DNA of 64,000 nucleotides from Rhizobiales bacterium CCH10-E5. GTDB lineage: Bacteria > Pseudomonadota > Alphaproteobacteria > Rhizobiales > Beijerinckiaceae. Shown here in pieces: positions 53,678 through 64,000 of the stretch. The DNA is taken from contig LSIG01000124.1 of assembly GCA_001556125.1 (NCBI GenBank), positions 62,001 to 126,000 of the forward strand. Reading direction: 5' to 3'. The number at the start of each line of letters is the position of its first letter. Within the stretch, counting starts at the first letter, position 1. Both the position numbers and the translations under genes were made by a program. The notes below the pieces were generated by a model. It was given only the letters and a program-made list of their open reading frames with translations. It was not told the origin of the DNA and searched no databases.

Positions 53678-54703
53678 ATGGCTCTCGTCCTCGACCTGCT
53701 CAACCGCGATCCGCGGCCCAATGTCGGCAATCCGAAATCCGAGGCCGCCCAGGCCCCGGCGGAGCTGCGCCATCCGGAGAAGCAGAAGCGGCCCGAGAAC
53801 CCGATCCTGCGCAAGCCGGACTGGATCCGCGTCAAGGCGCCGGGCTCGCCGAAATGGGCCGAGACCCAGAAGATCGTGAAGGCCGAGAAGCTGGTGACGG
53901 TCTGCGAGGAAGCGGGCTGCCCCAATATCGGCGAGTGCTGGGAAAAGAAGCACGCCACCTTCATGATCATGGGCGACACCTGCACGCGGGCCTGCGCCTT
54001 CTGCAACGTCAAGACCGGCGTGCCCCAGCCGCTCGACCCGCTGGAGCCGGCCAAGGTCGCCCAGGCCGTCGCCAAGCTCGGGCTCGAGCATGTCGTGATC
54101 ACCTCGGTCGATCGCGACGACCTCAAGGATGGCGGCGCCGAGCATTTCGCGCGGGTCATCCGCGCCATCCGCAAGGCTTCGCCCGGCACCACCATCGAGA
54201 TCCTGACGCCCGATTTCCTGCGCAAGCCGGGCGCGCTCGAGGTCGTGGTCGCGGCCAGGCCCGACGTCTTCAACCACAATCTCGAAACGGTCCCGGGCAA
54301 GTATCTGACGGTGCGCCCCGGCGCGCGTTATTTCCACTCGCTGCGGCTGCTGCAGCGGGTCAAGGAGCTCGATCCCACGATCTTCACCAAATCCGGCATC
54401 ATGGTCGGCCTCGGCGAGGAGCGGAACGAGATCCTCCAGCTGATGGACGATCTGCGCTCGGCCGATGTCGACTTCATCACCATCGGCCAGTATCTCGCGC
54501 CCTCGCGCAAGCACCATGCGGTGAGCCGCTTCGTCACGCCCGAGGAGTTCAAGGGCTTCGAGGCGATCGCCTATGTGAAGGGCTTCCTGATGGTGTCCTC
54601 GACGCCGCTGACGCGCTCCTCGCATCATGCGGGAGAGGATTTCGCGCGGCTGCGCGCGGCTCGCGAGGCGAAGGTCGGCATCGGCCCCGCCAGCCGCGGC
54701 TGA
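53678..54703 (+). CDS. lipA: Lipoyl synthase
   Basis: 341 residues from 53678. LipA is a radical-SAM enzyme that inserts two sulfurs into octanoyl groups on E2-type proteins. The auxiliary cluster cysteines lie in [13 protein letters not shown] near residue 75, and the radical-SAM motif C-T-R-A-C-A-F-C near residue 103. The ATG at 53678 (M-A-L-V-L-D-L-L-N) matches family N-termini better than the ATG at 53663. Its placement next to pyruvate dehydrogenase, whose two lipoyl domains it would serve, is informative, and it needs Fe-S clusters from the SUF system. Confidence 0.97.
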   Translation: MALVLDLLNRDPRPNVGNPKSEAAQAPAELRHPEKQKRPENPILRKPDWIRVKAPGSPKWAETQKIVKAEKLVTVCEEAGCPNIGECWEKKHATFMIMGDTCTRACAFCNVKTGVPQPLDPLEPAKVAQAVAKLGLEHVVITSVDRDDLKDGGAEHFARVIRAIRKASPGTTIEILTPDFLRKPGALEVVVAARPDVFNHNLETVPGKYLTVRPGARYFHSLRLLQRVKELDPTIFTKSGIMVGLGEERNEILQLMDDLRSADVDFITIGQYLAPSRKHHAVSRFVTPEEFKGFEAIAYVKGFLMVSSTPLTRSSHHAGEDFARLRAAREAKVGIGPASRG

Positions 54704-54718
54704 GAAGGCACGTATCCG

Positions 54719-55198
54719 ATGCCGATGTTCAACAGCGCCCGGCGGGTGCGCCACACCCCCGAGCAGATGTTCGCGCTCGTCGCCGATGTTGAGAAGTACC
54801 CCCAGTTCCTGCCGCTCTGCGAGGGGCTGACCGTGCGCCGCCGCACGCCGCAGGAGGGCGGTGGCGAGGTGCTGCTGGCCGACATGACCGTCGGCTACAA
54901 GGCGATCCGCGAAACCTTCACCAGCCGCGTCACGCTCGACCCCGCCAATCTGCGGATCCTCGTCGAATATGTCGACGGCCCGTTCCGCTATCTGGAGAAC
55001 CGCTGGACCTTCAAGCCGCATGAGAGCGGCTGCGAGATCGGCTTCTTCATCTCCTACGAGTTTGCCAGCCGCATGCTCGGCCTGCTGATGGGGGCGATGT
55101 TCGACAAGGCCTTCCGCAAATTCGCCGAAGCCTTCGAGCGTCGGGCCGATCTCGTCTATGGCGGTGACGCTGCGAGAGGCGCGGTCACGGCGCCTTAA
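54719..55198 (+). CDS. COQ10/RatA-like START-domain protein
   Basis: 159 residues of the START/Bet v1-like fold. The N-terminal R-V-R-H-T-P-E-Q-M-F-A-L-V-A-D-V-E-K-Y-P-Q-F-L-P segment, with the P-L-C-E block after it, is the signature of the yeast COQ10 and bacterial RatA/PasT group; F-R-Y-L-E-N-R-W-T-F lies near residue 88. COQ10 proteins bind ubiquinone and support respiration; RatA of E. coli has been proposed to block ribosome association. Which applies is undecided; with lipA 15 bp upstream, a respiratory role is plausible. Confidence 0.88.
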   Translation: MPMFNSARRVRHTPEQMFALVADVEKYPQFLPLCEGLTVRRRTPQEGGGEVLLADMTVGYKAIRETFTSRVTLDPANLRILVEYVDGPFRYLENRWTFKPHESGCEIGFFISYEFASRMLGLLMGAMFDKAFRKFAEAFERRADLVYGGDAARGAVTAP

Positions 55199-55240
55199 GC
55201 TGTTTCTGGCAGGTTTCCCGCGACTGTTGGGAGAGCTGCG

Positions 55241-57355
55241 ATGGATGCCTCGTCGACCCCTGTACCGAGCGTGGCGACAGCCCGCCGCATCGCCGCCACC
55301 GTGCCGGTCTACACGATCACGCTCTTCCTCTCGGCCTTCCTGCTTTTCGGCATCCAGCCGATGTTCGCCAAGATGGTGCTGCCGAAGCTCGGCGGCTCGC
55401 CCGGCGTCTGGTCGGTGGCGATGGTCTTCTTCCAGTCCGCGCTGCTTGCCGGCTACGGCTATGCCCACTGGCTCGTCGCCCGCTTCAGTCTCCGCCGCGC
55501 GGCGCTGATCCATCTCGCGCTGATGGCGGTCGTCCTGCTGGTCGGCCTGCCGATCGGCATCGCCGCCGGCTTCGAGCGTCCGCCGCAGGAGGGCGAGACG
55601 CTCTGGCTGATCGCGCTCTTCGCCGCCTCGGTCGGGCTGCCCTTCTTTGCGGTCGCGGCCAACGGCCCATTGCTCCAGGCCTGGTTCGCCCGCTCGGGCC
55701 ATCCCCGCGCGATCGATCCGTATTTCCTCTACGCCGCGTCCAATGTCGGCAGTTTCCTGGCGCTGCTCGCCTACCCCTTCCTGATCGAGCCGGTGCTGAC
55801 GCTGTCGCAGCAGTCCCTGGCCTGGAGTTTCGGCTTCGGCCTGCTGCTCGCCGCCATCGCCGCCTGCGCGGGACTGGCCCTGGGTGCCGTCGAGACGCGC
55901 CCCGCCGCGCCCCTCGATGCGACCGCCGCTAGGCCCGTTTCCGGCCGCCAGAAGCTCGGCTGGGTCGCGCTGGCCTTCGTGCCGTCGGGGCTGCTCGTGG
56001 CGGTGACGGCGCATCTGTCGACCGACGTCGCCTCGGTCCCGCTGCTCTGGGTCGTGCCGCTGGCGCTGTTCCTGCTGACCTTCGTGATCGTCTTCCAGAG
56101 CCGCCCGCTGCTGCGGCACGGCTGGATGCTCACGGCGCAACTCGTCTTCGTGGCGGCGCTGATCCTGAAGATGCTGTTCCAGTGGCAGATCGGCTGGGCG
56201 GGCGAACTCGCGCTGCATCTCGGATTGTTCTTCACCACGGCCATGGTCGCCCATGGCGAACTGGCCCGCCGGCGGCCCGACGCCGCCCATTTGACGGGGT
56301 TCTATCTGTGGATGTCGCTGGGCGGGGTGCTGGGTGGACTGTTCTGCGGACTGCTCGCCCCGCTGCTGTTCAACTCGATCGTCGAATACCCGATCCTGAT
56401 CGTCGCGGGCCTGCTCTGCCGCCCAGGCTTCACCGGCATTCGCCTGCCCGGCCCCGTGCGGGCGGGTCTGACCGGCGCTGTCGTCGTCGGCCTCATCGCG
56501 CTCATCGTCACCGAGCAGCAGCGCAGCGACTCCGTGCGCTCATTCTTCGGCGTGAACCGGATCACCGACAGCCCGGACGGCCGCTTCCGCGTGCTCGTCC
56601 ATGGCAGCACGGTCCATGGCGCGCAGCGCCTGCGGCAGGATGACGGCAGCCTCGTCGCCGGTCGTCCGGAGGCGCTGAGCTATTATTACACCGGCGGCGG
56701 CATCGCCGACGGCATCGAGGCGGTGCGGCAGGTGCGTGGTGGCCGCCTCGGCGCGGTCGCGGCGATCGGTCTCGGCACCGGTTCGCTCGCCTGCCAGACG
56801 CGGCCGGGCGAAAACTGGACCTTCTTCGAGATCGACCCGGAGGTGGCGCGGATGGCCTCCGACCCCGCCCGCTTCGGCTTCCTCGCAGCCTGTGCGCCGA
56901 CGGCGCGCATCGTGCTCGGCGACGCCCGCTTGACGCTGGCCGATGCCGCGCCGGCCTCCCTCGACCTGATCGTGGTCGATGCGTTCTCGTCGGACGCGAT
57001 CCCCGTCCACCTGATGACCACAGAGGCGCTGGCCCTTTATCAGAGCCGGCTGAAGCCGGGCGGCGCGATCCTGTTCCATATCTCCAACCGCAACATGGAT
57101 CTCGGACCGGTCGTGACCGCGACCGCCCATGCGCGCGGCCTCTCGACCTGGATCCGGCCGACGCGCCAGACGGCGGAACTGACGGCTCTGCGCAAATACT
57201 CGCCTCATGTCGCCATGGTGGCGCGTCGCCCCGAGGATGTCGGCCTGTCGGCAGAACAGGGCTGGGTCGCGCAGCCAGCTCCCGGCCCGGCCCGCGCCTG
57301 GCGTGACGACTATGCCGACGTGATCGGGCCGATCTGGCGCAAGCTGATGCCCTGA
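55241..57355 (+). CDS. Fused membrane transporter-like/spermidine synthase-like protein
   Basis: 704 residues. The N-terminal half (about 1-430) has about ten hydrophobic transmembrane segments of an MFS-like type, starting V-Y-T-I-T-L-F-L-S-A-F-L. The C-terminal part (about 480-690) is a spermidine synthase-like Rossmann fold: A-I-G-L-G-T-G-S-L-A near 508, F-F-E-I-D-P-E-V near 530 and D-L-I-V-V-D-A-F-S-S-D-A-I-P-V near 575. Such fusions are widespread and uncharacterised; a role in polyamine or other nucleophile transfer at the membrane is only suggested. A GGGAGAG sequence precedes the ATG. It converges with cinA, 4 bp away. Confidence 0.88.
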   Translation: MDASSTPVPSVATARRIAATVPVYTITLFLSAFLLFGIQPMFAKMVLPKLGGSPGVWSVAMVFFQSALLAGYGYAHWLVARFSLRRAALIHLALMAVVLLVGLPIGIAAGFERPPQEGETLWLIALFAASVGLPFFAVAANGPLLQAWFARSGHPRAIDPYFLYAASNVGSFLALLAYPFLIEPVLTLSQQSLAWSFGFGLLLAAIAACAGLALGAVETRPAAPLDATAARPVSGRQKLGWVALAFVPSGLLVAVTAHLSTDVASVPLLWVVPLALFLLTFVIVFQSRPLLRHGWMLTAQLVFVAALILKMLFQWQIGWAGELALHLGLFFTTAMVAHGELARRRPDAAHLTGFYLWMSLGGVLGGLFCGLLAPLLFNSIVEYPILIVAGLLCRPGFTGIRLPGPVRAGLTGAVVVGLIALIVTEQQRSDSVRSFFGVNRITDSPDGRFRVLVHGSTVHGAQRLRQDDGSLVAGRPEALSYYYTGGGIADGIEAVRQVRGGRLGAVAAIGLGTGSLACQTRPGENWTFFEIDPEVARMASDPARFGFLAACAPTARIVLGDARLTLADAAPASLDLIVVDAFSSDAIPVHLMTTEALALYQSRLKPGGAILFHISNRNMDLGPVVTATAHARGLSTWIRPTRQTAELTALRKYSPHVAMVARRPEDVGLSAEQGWVAQPAPGPARAWRDDYADVIGPIWRKLMP

Positions 57356-57359
57356 CGGC

Positions 57360-57854
57360 TCAGGCGCCGACCATCTCCTGCAGCATGGCAAGCGCCGTCA
57401 GCACGGAGAGCCGCCGGATCTCGTCGCGCGACAGCAGGCCGAAGCGCATCTCGCGGTGGACCGTGCCGGCGGGGCCGCTGCAGGCAAAATGGACGAGGCC
57501 GACCGGCTTGGCCGCGCTGCCGCCGCCGGGGCCGGCGACGCCGGTCACGGAGACCGCGAGCGTCGCGGCGAGGGCGCCGCGCCCACCCTCCGCCATCGCC
57601 CGCGCCACCGGTTCGCTGACGGCGCCATGGGTGGCGAGCAGCGCTTCGGGCACGCCTGCCAGCGCCATCTTCGCCGCATTGGAGTAGGTGACGAGCCCGC
57701 CCAGCACGACATCGGACGATCCGGGGATCGCAGTCAGCGCCCCGGCAATCAGGCCTCCGGTGCAGGATTCGACCGTGGCGACCGTGGCACCGTGGGCCCG
57801 GCAGGCTTCCAGCACGGCGATGGCTCGGTCCGTGGTCTCGCTGTCGAACGGCAT
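57360..57854 (-). CDS. CinA C-terminal family nicotinamide-nucleotide amidase (PncC-type)
   Basis: 164 residues, the C-terminal CinA domain alone. The domain deamidates nicotinamide mononucleotide to nicotinic acid mononucleotide. Motifs: T-V-A-T-V-E-S-C-T-G-G-L near residue 25 with the catalytic Ser, G-G-L-V-T-Y-S-N near 58 and S-V-T-G-V-A-G-P-G-G-G near 104. The start at 57854 fits the family; the longer upstream frame overlaps ispDF. It lies 16 bp after ispDF on the same strand and probably shares its transcript. Confidence 0.93.
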   Translation of the reverse strand: MPFDSETTDRAIAVLEACRAHGATVATVESCTGGLIAGALTAIPGSSDVVLGGLVTYSNAAKMALAGVPEALLATHGAVSEPVARAMAEGGRGALAATLAVSVTGVAGPGGGSAAKPVGLVHFACSGPAGTVHREMRFGLLSRDEIRRLSVLTALAMLQEMVGA

Positions 57855-57870
57855 GGCGGCCTCCGGCGGG

Positions 57871-59148
57871 TCAGGGAGTGGCGTGCGGGGCGGGCGGCTC
57901 GGGCAGGCGGATCGTCGCCGTCGCCAGCGCCGCCAATCCCTCGCGGCGGCCGGTGAAGCCGAGCCGCTCCGAGGTCGTCGCCTTGATGGCAACCTGATCG
58001 ATCCGGACGCCGGCCGTGGCCGCGATGGCCTCGCGGATGGCTTCGCGGTGCGGACCGACTTTCGGCGCCTCGCAGACCAGCGTCACATCGAGGAAGTCGA
58101 TCTGCCCGCCCCGGGCCCGCACCCGCTCGGCCGCGAAGTTCAAGAATTGGTGCGAGGCGGCGCCGCGCCATTGCGGGTCGCTCGGCGGGAAATGCGTGCC
58201 GATGTCGCCCTCCGCCAGCGCGCCCAGCAGTGCGTCGGTCAGCGCATGCAGCGCGACGTCGCCATCGGAATGGGCGAGCACGCCACGATCATGCGCGATC
58301 CGCACGCCGCCGAGCCAGACATGGTCGCCCTCGCCGAAGGCGTGGACGTCGTAGCCGGTGCCGACCCGCACGATGAGGGGCGAGCCCGGCGCTTCGGCGC
58401 GGGCGAAATCTTCCGGATGGGTCAGTTTCATATTGGCGGGCTCCCCGGGGAAGGTGGCAACCGGATGGCCCGCCCATTCCATCAGTGCGGCATCGTCGGT
58501 GAATCCGGCGCGACCCTCCGCTGCCGCTTGGCGGTGGGCCGACAGCAACGGCTCGAAAGCGAAGGCTTGTGGCGTCTGAACGCTCACCAGACGGTCACGC
58601 GGCGGCGTCTCGGCGATGCGGCCGGCCTCATCCAGGCGCTTGATCGTGTCGGTGACCGGCAGGACCGGGATGGCGGCCACGGTTCCGGGCCTCACCGCCG
58701 CCACGGCGGAACGCGCCAGCGCCTCGCTGAGAAAGGGGCGCGCCGCGTCATGGACCAGGACCGTGCCGCGAAAGCCCTGCGACTGCAGCGCCTCCAGCCC
58801 GAGACGGACGGAATCCTGTCGTGTCGCGCCGCCCAGCGTCGGCGCGGTCAGCCGCTCGTCGGAGAGGCCAGCCACGGCATCCGCATAGCGCGACTCGTCG
58901 CCTGCGCCGATCACGATCGCGATCCGCGCGATCTCGGGCATGGCCAGAAAAGGCGTCAGCGCCTGCCGAAGAACCGGGCTGCCCCCGAGCCTGCGATATT
59001 GCTTGGGAGCGTCGAACCCGGCTCTCAGGCCGCGCCCTGCGGCGACGACGAGCACGGCGACCGGAGCTTCGATGTCATCTCGTTCTGCGGGCACGGCTCT
59101 TTGTCCTGGAGGCGGTTCGGTGATAGTCGCAGGTGGCATCGCCGCCAA
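57871..59148 (-). CDS. ispDF: Bifunctional IspD/IspF enzyme of the MEP pathway
   Basis: 425 residues, a natural fusion common in alphaproteobacteria. The N-terminal IspD domain (about 30-255) joins CTP to methylerythritol phosphate and has V-V-A-A-G-R-G near residue 35 and V-L-V-H-D-A-A-R-P near 130. The C-terminal IspF domain (about 265-420) cyclises the diphosphate and shows [21 protein letters not shown] and [11 protein letters not shown]. The start may be 59148 or an internal GTG at 59094 with AGGA upstream; residues before the conserved domain are uninformative. Confidence 0.95.
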   Translation of the reverse strand: MAAMPPATITEPPPGQRAVPAERDDIEAPVAVLVVAAGRGLRAGFDAPKQYRRLGGSPVLRQALTPFLAMPEIARIAIVIGAGDESRYADAVAGLSDERLTAPTLGGATRQDSVRLGLEALQSQGFRGTVLVHDAARPFLSEALARSAVAAVRPGTVAAIPVLPVTDTIKRLDEAGRIAETPPRDRLVSVQTPQAFAFEPLLSAHRQAAAEGRAGFTDDAALMEWAGHPVATFPGEPANMKLTHPEDFARAEAPGSPLIVRVGTGYDVHAFGEGDHVWLGGVRIAHDRGVLAHSDGDVALHALTDALLGALAEGDIGTHFPPSDPQWRGAASHQFLNFAAERVRARGGQIDFLDVTLVCEAPKVGPHREAIREAIAATAGVRIDQVAIKATTSERLGFTGRREGLAALATATIRLPEPPAPHATP

Positions 59149-59283
59149 GCCCCGAGGCCGCTGCGATGCTGGCCGGGGGAACGCTGATGATGCAGTGCAC
59201 TAATTCGCGAGGGTCCCTTGCGCTCCTGCAGCATTGTCCAATAAATATGCATAATGCAGGTTGCCTCTAATTCAGGCTCCGCC

Positions 59284-60276
59284 ATGGCTGCTATGCTCCC
59301 TGTCACCCTGGTGTCGCGCGCCCTGCTGGCGCCGATGTCCGGAGTGACGGATATCGTCATGCGCCGGATCGCCGCGCGCTTCGGCGCCGGCCTCGTCGTC
59401 TCGGAAATGGTCGCCTCCGACGAGTTCGTGCGTGGCAGCGAGGAAACGCGGCTGCGGGCCGAGGGCGCCGGCATCTCGCCGCATGTCGTCCAACTTGCCG
59501 GCTGCGATCCGCATTGGCTGGGCGAGGCCGCCCGCCTGGCGGAGGCCAATGGCGCTGCGATCATTGACATCAACATGGGCTGCCCGGCCAAGAAGGTGAC
59601 GGGCGGCTGGGCCGGCTCGGCCCTGATGCGCGATCTCGACCACGCGGTGTCGCTGGTCGAGGCCGCCGTCGCGGCCGTGAAGGTGCCGGTGACGGTCAAA
59701 ATGCGGCTTGGCTGGGACGATGCCTCGCGCAACGCCCCCGAACTCGCCCGCCGTGCGGTCGCCTCCGGCGCGCGGCTGATCACCGTCCATGGCCGCACGC
59801 GCCAGCAGTTCTACAAGGGCGTCGCCGACTGGGCGGCGATCCGGGCCGTCCGGGACGTCGGCGATTTTCCGCTGGTCGCCAATGGCGACATCCACGGCCT
59901 CGACGATGCGAGGGCCTGTCTCGCCCAGTCCGGCGCCGATCTCGTCATGGTCGGCCGCGCCGCGCTGGGAAAACCCTGGCTGGTCGGCGCGATCGGGGCC
60001 GGGCTCGACGGGCGGCCCGTGCCGGAACCGACGCTGGCGCAGAAGCATGCCGTCGCCCGCGAACACTATGAAGGGCTGCTGTCGCTGCTGGGCAAGGCCC
60101 ATGGTGTCCGCCACGCCCGCAAGCATCTGGCGGCCTATGCCGACGAGGCGACGCAGAGCGGCGGCACACCCGACGCCGAGGCGCGGCGCCTGCTGCTGAC
60201 GACCGACGATCCGGCGCAGGCCCTCGCGGCGCTGGCCGGTCTGTTCTCTCCTGCCTGCGGCCGCGCTGCGGCCTGA
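59284..60276 (+). CDS. dusB: tRNA dihydrouridine synthase DusB
   Basis: 330 residues from the ATG at 59284. It reduces uridines in tRNA D-loops with FMN and NADPH. The FMN-binding A-P-M-S-G-V-T-D opens the domain, and the catalytic cysteine lies in I-N-M-G-C-P-A-K-K-V about 100 residues in. The C-terminal helical tRNA-binding part is complete. An ATG at 59254 would add ten residues but sits in an A/T-rich stretch without a Shine-Dalgarno sequence; 59284 gives a family-like N-terminus. It heads the classical dusB-ntrB-ntrC-ntrY order of alphaproteobacteria (the old nifR3). Confidence 0.95.
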   Translation: MAAMLPVTLVSRALLAPMSGVTDIVMRRIAARFGAGLVVSEMVASDEFVRGSEETRLRAEGAGISPHVVQLAGCDPHWLGEAARLAEANGAAIIDINMGCPAKKVTGGWAGSALMRDLDHAVSLVEAAVAAVKVPVTVKMRLGWDDASRNAPELARRAVASGARLITVHGRTRQQFYKGVADWAAIRAVRDVGDFPLVANGDIHGLDDARACLAQSGADLVMVGRAALGKPWLVGAIGAGLDGRPVPEPTLAQKHAVAREHYEGLLSLLGKAHGVRHARKHLAAYADEATQSGGTPDAEARRLLLTTDDPAQALAALAGLFSPACGRAAA

Positions 60277-60291
60277 ACCGGGGTATTGCGT

Positions 60292-61434
60292 ATGACGATG
60301 GCGTTCGCCGACAGCGGCGGCAAGGGCAGGGACGGTTACCTGCTCGACCCGATCGAGATGCAGGCCCTCAACGTCCTGCCCATGCCCGTGGTGGTGATCG
60401 GCGAGCGCAACGGCATCCTCTACGCCAATACCTCCGCCGAGGATTTCTTCCAGTCGAGCGCCGTCGTGCTGAAGCGCCAGCGGCTCGACGATCTGATCGC
60501 CTTCGGCTCGCCGGTTCTGGCGCTGGTCGAGGAGGTCCAGCGCCGCGGCGCCAGCGTCAGCGAGTACCGGCTCGATCTCGGCTCGCCCCGTCTGGGGGCC
60601 GATCGCATCGTCGACGTCTTCGCCTCGCCGCTGCCCAGCCAGGGCGACGCCGTCGTGCTGATGCTGCAAGAACGGACAATTGCTGAAAAAATGGACAGAC
60701 AGCTGACGCATCGAGGGGCAGCCCGCTCGATCACGGCGCTCGGCGCGATGCTCGCCCATGAGATCAAGAACCCGCTCTCCGGCATTCGCGGGGCGGCCCA
60801 GCTGCTCGAGGCGACCGTTCCGGACGACGAACGCATCCTGACTCAGCTCATCTGCGACGAGACGGACCGGATCGTGAAGCTGGTCGAGCGCGTGGAACTG
60901 TTCGGGGACGAGCGTCCCACCGAGCGCGACCCGGTCAACGTCCATGACGTGCTCGACCATGTGAAGCGGCTCGCCCAGTCCGGCTTCGCGCGCCATATCC
61001 GCTTCAACGAGATCTACGACCCGTCGCTGCCGCCGGTCTCCGGCAATCGCGACCAGCTTGTTCAGGTGCTGCTGAACCTGATGAAGAACGCGGCCGAAGC
61101 CATTGGAACGCAAGCGATCGACGGCGAGATCACGCTGACCACGGCCTATCGCCCCGGCATCCGCATGCAGGTCGCCGGCTCCTCGGGCCGCATCGCCCTG
61201 CCGCTCGAGATCGGCATCCGCGACAACGGCCCCGGCGTGCCCGCGGACCTGCTGCCGCATCTCTTCGACCCCTTCGTCACGACCAAGGCGCAGGGCAGTG
61301 GCCTTGGACTTGCACTCGTGGCCAAGGTGATCGGGGACCATGGCGGGATCGTCGAATGCGAGTCCGTCCCCCGGCGCACGACGTTTCGAATTCTGCTGCC
61401 CCTGCACCAACTCCGGGCACGGCAGGCAGTTTGA
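60292..61434 (+). CDS. ntrB: Nitrogen-sensing histidine kinase NtrB
   Basis: 380 residues from the ATG at 60292; 60298 is an alternative, and a TTG at 60286 is less likely. Order: a PAS-like sensor domain (about 22-130), the dimerisation/phosphoacceptor helix with His156 in [10 protein letters not shown], and an ATPase domain with R-D-N-G-P-G-V-P and G-S-G-L-G-L-A-L near 340. Under nitrogen limitation NtrB phosphorylates NtrC; GlnB blocks this when nitrogen is plentiful, and glnB lies 18 kb away in this window. It is cytoplasmic and follows dusB by 15 bp. Confidence 0.96.
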   Translation: MTMAFADSGGKGRDGYLLDPIEMQALNVLPMPVVVIGERNGILYANTSAEDFFQSSAVVLKRQRLDDLIAFGSPVLALVEEVQRRGASVSEYRLDLGSPRLGADRIVDVFASPLPSQGDAVVLMLQERTIAEKMDRQLTHRGAARSITALGAMLAHEIKNPLSGIRGAAQLLEATVPDDERILTQLICDETDRIVKLVERVELFGDERPTERDPVNVHDVLDHVKRLAQSGFARHIRFNEIYDPSLPPVSGNRDQLVQVLLNLMKNAAEAIGTQAIDGEITLTTAYRPGIRMQVAGSSGRIALPLEIGIRDNGPGVPADLLPHLFDPFVTTKAQGSGLGLALVAKVIGDHGGIVECESVPRRTTFRILLPLHQLRARQAV

Positions 61435-61454
61435 GGCCTACAGGACCACAGTGA

Positions 61455-62903
<1,449 letters not shown>

Positions 62904-62904
62904 C

Positions 62905-62926
62905 GAAAGGCGGTCTCCCGCCTTTC
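62905..62926 (+). terminator. Hairpin between ntrC and ntrY
   Basis: GAAAGGCGG (62905-62913) pairs exactly with CCGCCTTTC (62918-62926) around TCTC, starting one base after the ntrC stop. The following ATATGTCATATTTTGAC is A/T-rich, with only a TTTT run, so it is a weak terminator or an attenuator. A TTGACA sequence follows at 62939, so ntrY may have its own promoter, although a good -10 element at the right distance is not seen. Confidence 0.45.
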
Positions 62927-63026
62927 ATATGTCATATTTTGACAACACCGTTGCGGCGGCGCATCAGTGCCGCAGCGCGGCCGGACTCACCCGTGTCCGT
63001 CGGCCGCCCGGGAGTTGTCTGCCATC

Positions 63027-64000
63027 GTGTCTGCCTCTTCGAGCGACGTCAGGATCGTGCCGCGAGCCGACGACACGCCACGCCGCGTTTCGGGCTGGCT
63101 CGGCGCGACCGTCGTCGTCTTCGCGCTGGTCTCGGCGCTCGTCACCTTCCTCGTCCTCTCGGGCGTCACACCGGTGGTGCCGGTTCATGAGGTCGTCGTC
63201 GGGGTCTTCGTCCTCAACGGTCTCCTGATCCTCCTGCTGCTGGTCGTCGTCGCCTTCGAGACCTCGGTGCTGATCCGCGCCCGCCGCGCCGGCGCCGCAG
63301 CCGCCGGGCTGCATGTCCGCATCGTCGGCCTGTTCAGCATCATCGCCGCGCTGCCGGCGGTCCTGGTCGCCATCATCGCGACGGTGACGATCGAGCGCGG
63401 GCTGGAACCGTGGTTTTCGGACCGCATGCGCGATGCGGTGTTCCGCTCGGTCGAGGTGGCAGACGCCTATGCCAATTCGCAATGCCAGTCGCTCGGCCGC
63501 GAGATCCGGCTGCTCGCGGATGATCTCACGCGCGCCCGCGCCGCCTATGACGTCGACCGGAAGTGGTTCGAGACCTTCCTGACGGTGCGGGCCACGGCGC
63601 TGGGCGTCCCCGTCGCGGCGATCATGCAGCCGCCCGACAAGGTGCTGGTCCGCGCCAATATCGACGTGCTGCGCAACGCGCCAAGGCCGGACGCCGCCGC
63701 CTTCGAGGATGCGCAATCCTCGCCCGATCCGATCTGCGTGCTGCCCGCGAGCGGGCGCATCTTCGGCGCACTGGTCAAGCTGCCCTCCTATGACGACGCC
63801 TTCCTGCACATCGCCCGACAGGTCGATCCGCTGGCGGTCGAGTTCCCGGCCTTCGCACGCTCGGCGGCGGCGGAGTATCTCTCGATCGATGCGCGCCGGA
63901 AGGGCGTCCAGATTGCCTTTGCCTCGATGTACGGGCTGATCGCCGTCATCCTGCTGCTCTCGGCGATCTGGCTCGGGCTCAGCTTCGCCAACGCGCTGGT
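63027..64000 (+). CDS. ntrY: Sensor histidine kinase NtrY, N-terminal part cut by the window edge
   Basis: 324 complete codons are visible before the sequence ends. The translated part has transmembrane helices at about residues 23-45, 50-75, 90-115 and 290-315, and a periplasmic region of about 170 residues between the third and fourth, matching the NtrY sensor layout; HAMP, PAS and kinase domains should follow outside the window. NtrY acts with NtrX in nitrogen and redox responses. The GTG at 63027 was chosen; an in-frame TTG at 63015 is a close alternative. Position behind dusB-ntrB-ntrC supports the assignment. Confidence 0.9.
   Translation, partial: MSASSSDVRIVPRADDTPRRVSGWLGATVVVFALVSALVTFLVLSGVTPVVPVHEVVVGVFVLNGLLILLLLVVVAFETSVLIRARRAGAAAAGLHVRIVGLFSIIAALPAVLVAIIATVTIERGLEPWFSDRMRDAVFRSVEVADAYANSQCQSLGREIRLLADDLTRARAAYDVDRKWFETFLTVRATALGVPVAAIMQPPDKVLVRANIDVLRNAPRPDAAAFEDAQSSPDPICVLPASGRIFGALVKLPSYDDAFLHIARQVDPLAVEFPAFARSAAAEYLSIDARRKGVQIAFASMYGLIAVILLLSAIWLGLSFANAL

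Overview
The window is an ordinary, very GC-rich chromosomal segment from an alphaproteobacterium, most likely of the Hyphomicrobiales/Rhizobiales (Bosea- or Bradyrhizobium-like). The evidence is the gene content and order: dusB-ntrB-ntrC-ntrY, glnB-glnA beside nnr, a pdhA-pdhB-pdhC-lpd cluster whose E1-beta carries its own lipoyl domain, a fused ispDF, and a SUF operon preceded by an iron-control (ICE-like) palindrome. I saw no prophage, insertion sequence, plasmid gene, CRISPR array or defence island. Almost all genes are intact, tightly packed and core-metabolic; the first and last are cut by the window edges.

Layout. 1-5.8 kb: stress and small-molecule enzymes (GNAT ends, zinc alcohol dehydrogenase, YfcG-like glutathione transferase, DUF2147 protein, Sel1-like protein, ndk, MipA/OmpV outer-membrane protein). 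5.9-10.2 kb: an orphan molybdopterin oxidoreductase, a secreted small protein, and a metaxin-like GST divergent from a YafY/WYL regulator with a good operator candidate between them. 10.1-19.5 kb: purMN, a LytM endopeptidase, a 1-Cys Bcp peroxiredoxin, a 1156-residue AsmA/YhdP-like protein, tyrS and an alpha/beta hydrolase. 19.6-30.8 kb: the iron-sulfur region (ICE, class I cysteine desulfurase, sufB, a small coiled-coil gene, sufC, sufD, a tautomerase-fold gene, sufS, sufT) with sufA separated from the rest by unrelated genes. 30.8-39.7 kb: diguanylate cyclase, RhlE-type helicase, hydrolase, LysR regulator, parE and a glycosyltransferase. 39.8-43.6 kb: glnA, glnB and the NAD(P)HX repair enzyme. 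43.6-47.1 kb: a looser stretch of small genes, tandem repeats, tRNA-Lys, an SGNH-like membrane protein and an FtsB-like protein. 47.3-57.4 kb: pyruvate dehydrogenase, two small membrane proteins, lipA, a COQ10-like gene and a fused transporter/spermidine synthase-like protein. 57.4-64 kb: cinA, ispDF and the nitrogen two-component operon.

How the genes work together. The SUF genes build Fe-S clusters, which LipA needs to make the lipoyl groups carried by E1-beta and E2 of the pyruvate dehydrogenase complex next to it. GlnB, GlnA and NtrB/NtrC form the nitrogen-sensing circuit, with both modification tyrosines (GlnB Tyr51 and GlnA Tyr398) visible. Five palindromic intergenic elements of about 80-105 bp share a GTCAT...ATGAC design and look like one dispersed REP-like family.

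I did not find a convincing new multi-gene system. The least explained items are the two small translationally coupled genes inside the SUF operon (a coiled-coil protein and a tautomerase lacking the classical arginines), the palindrome family, leader hairpins abutting or near the start codons of a GNAT gene, glnB and pdhA, and the small-gene stretch at 43.6-45.4 kb.
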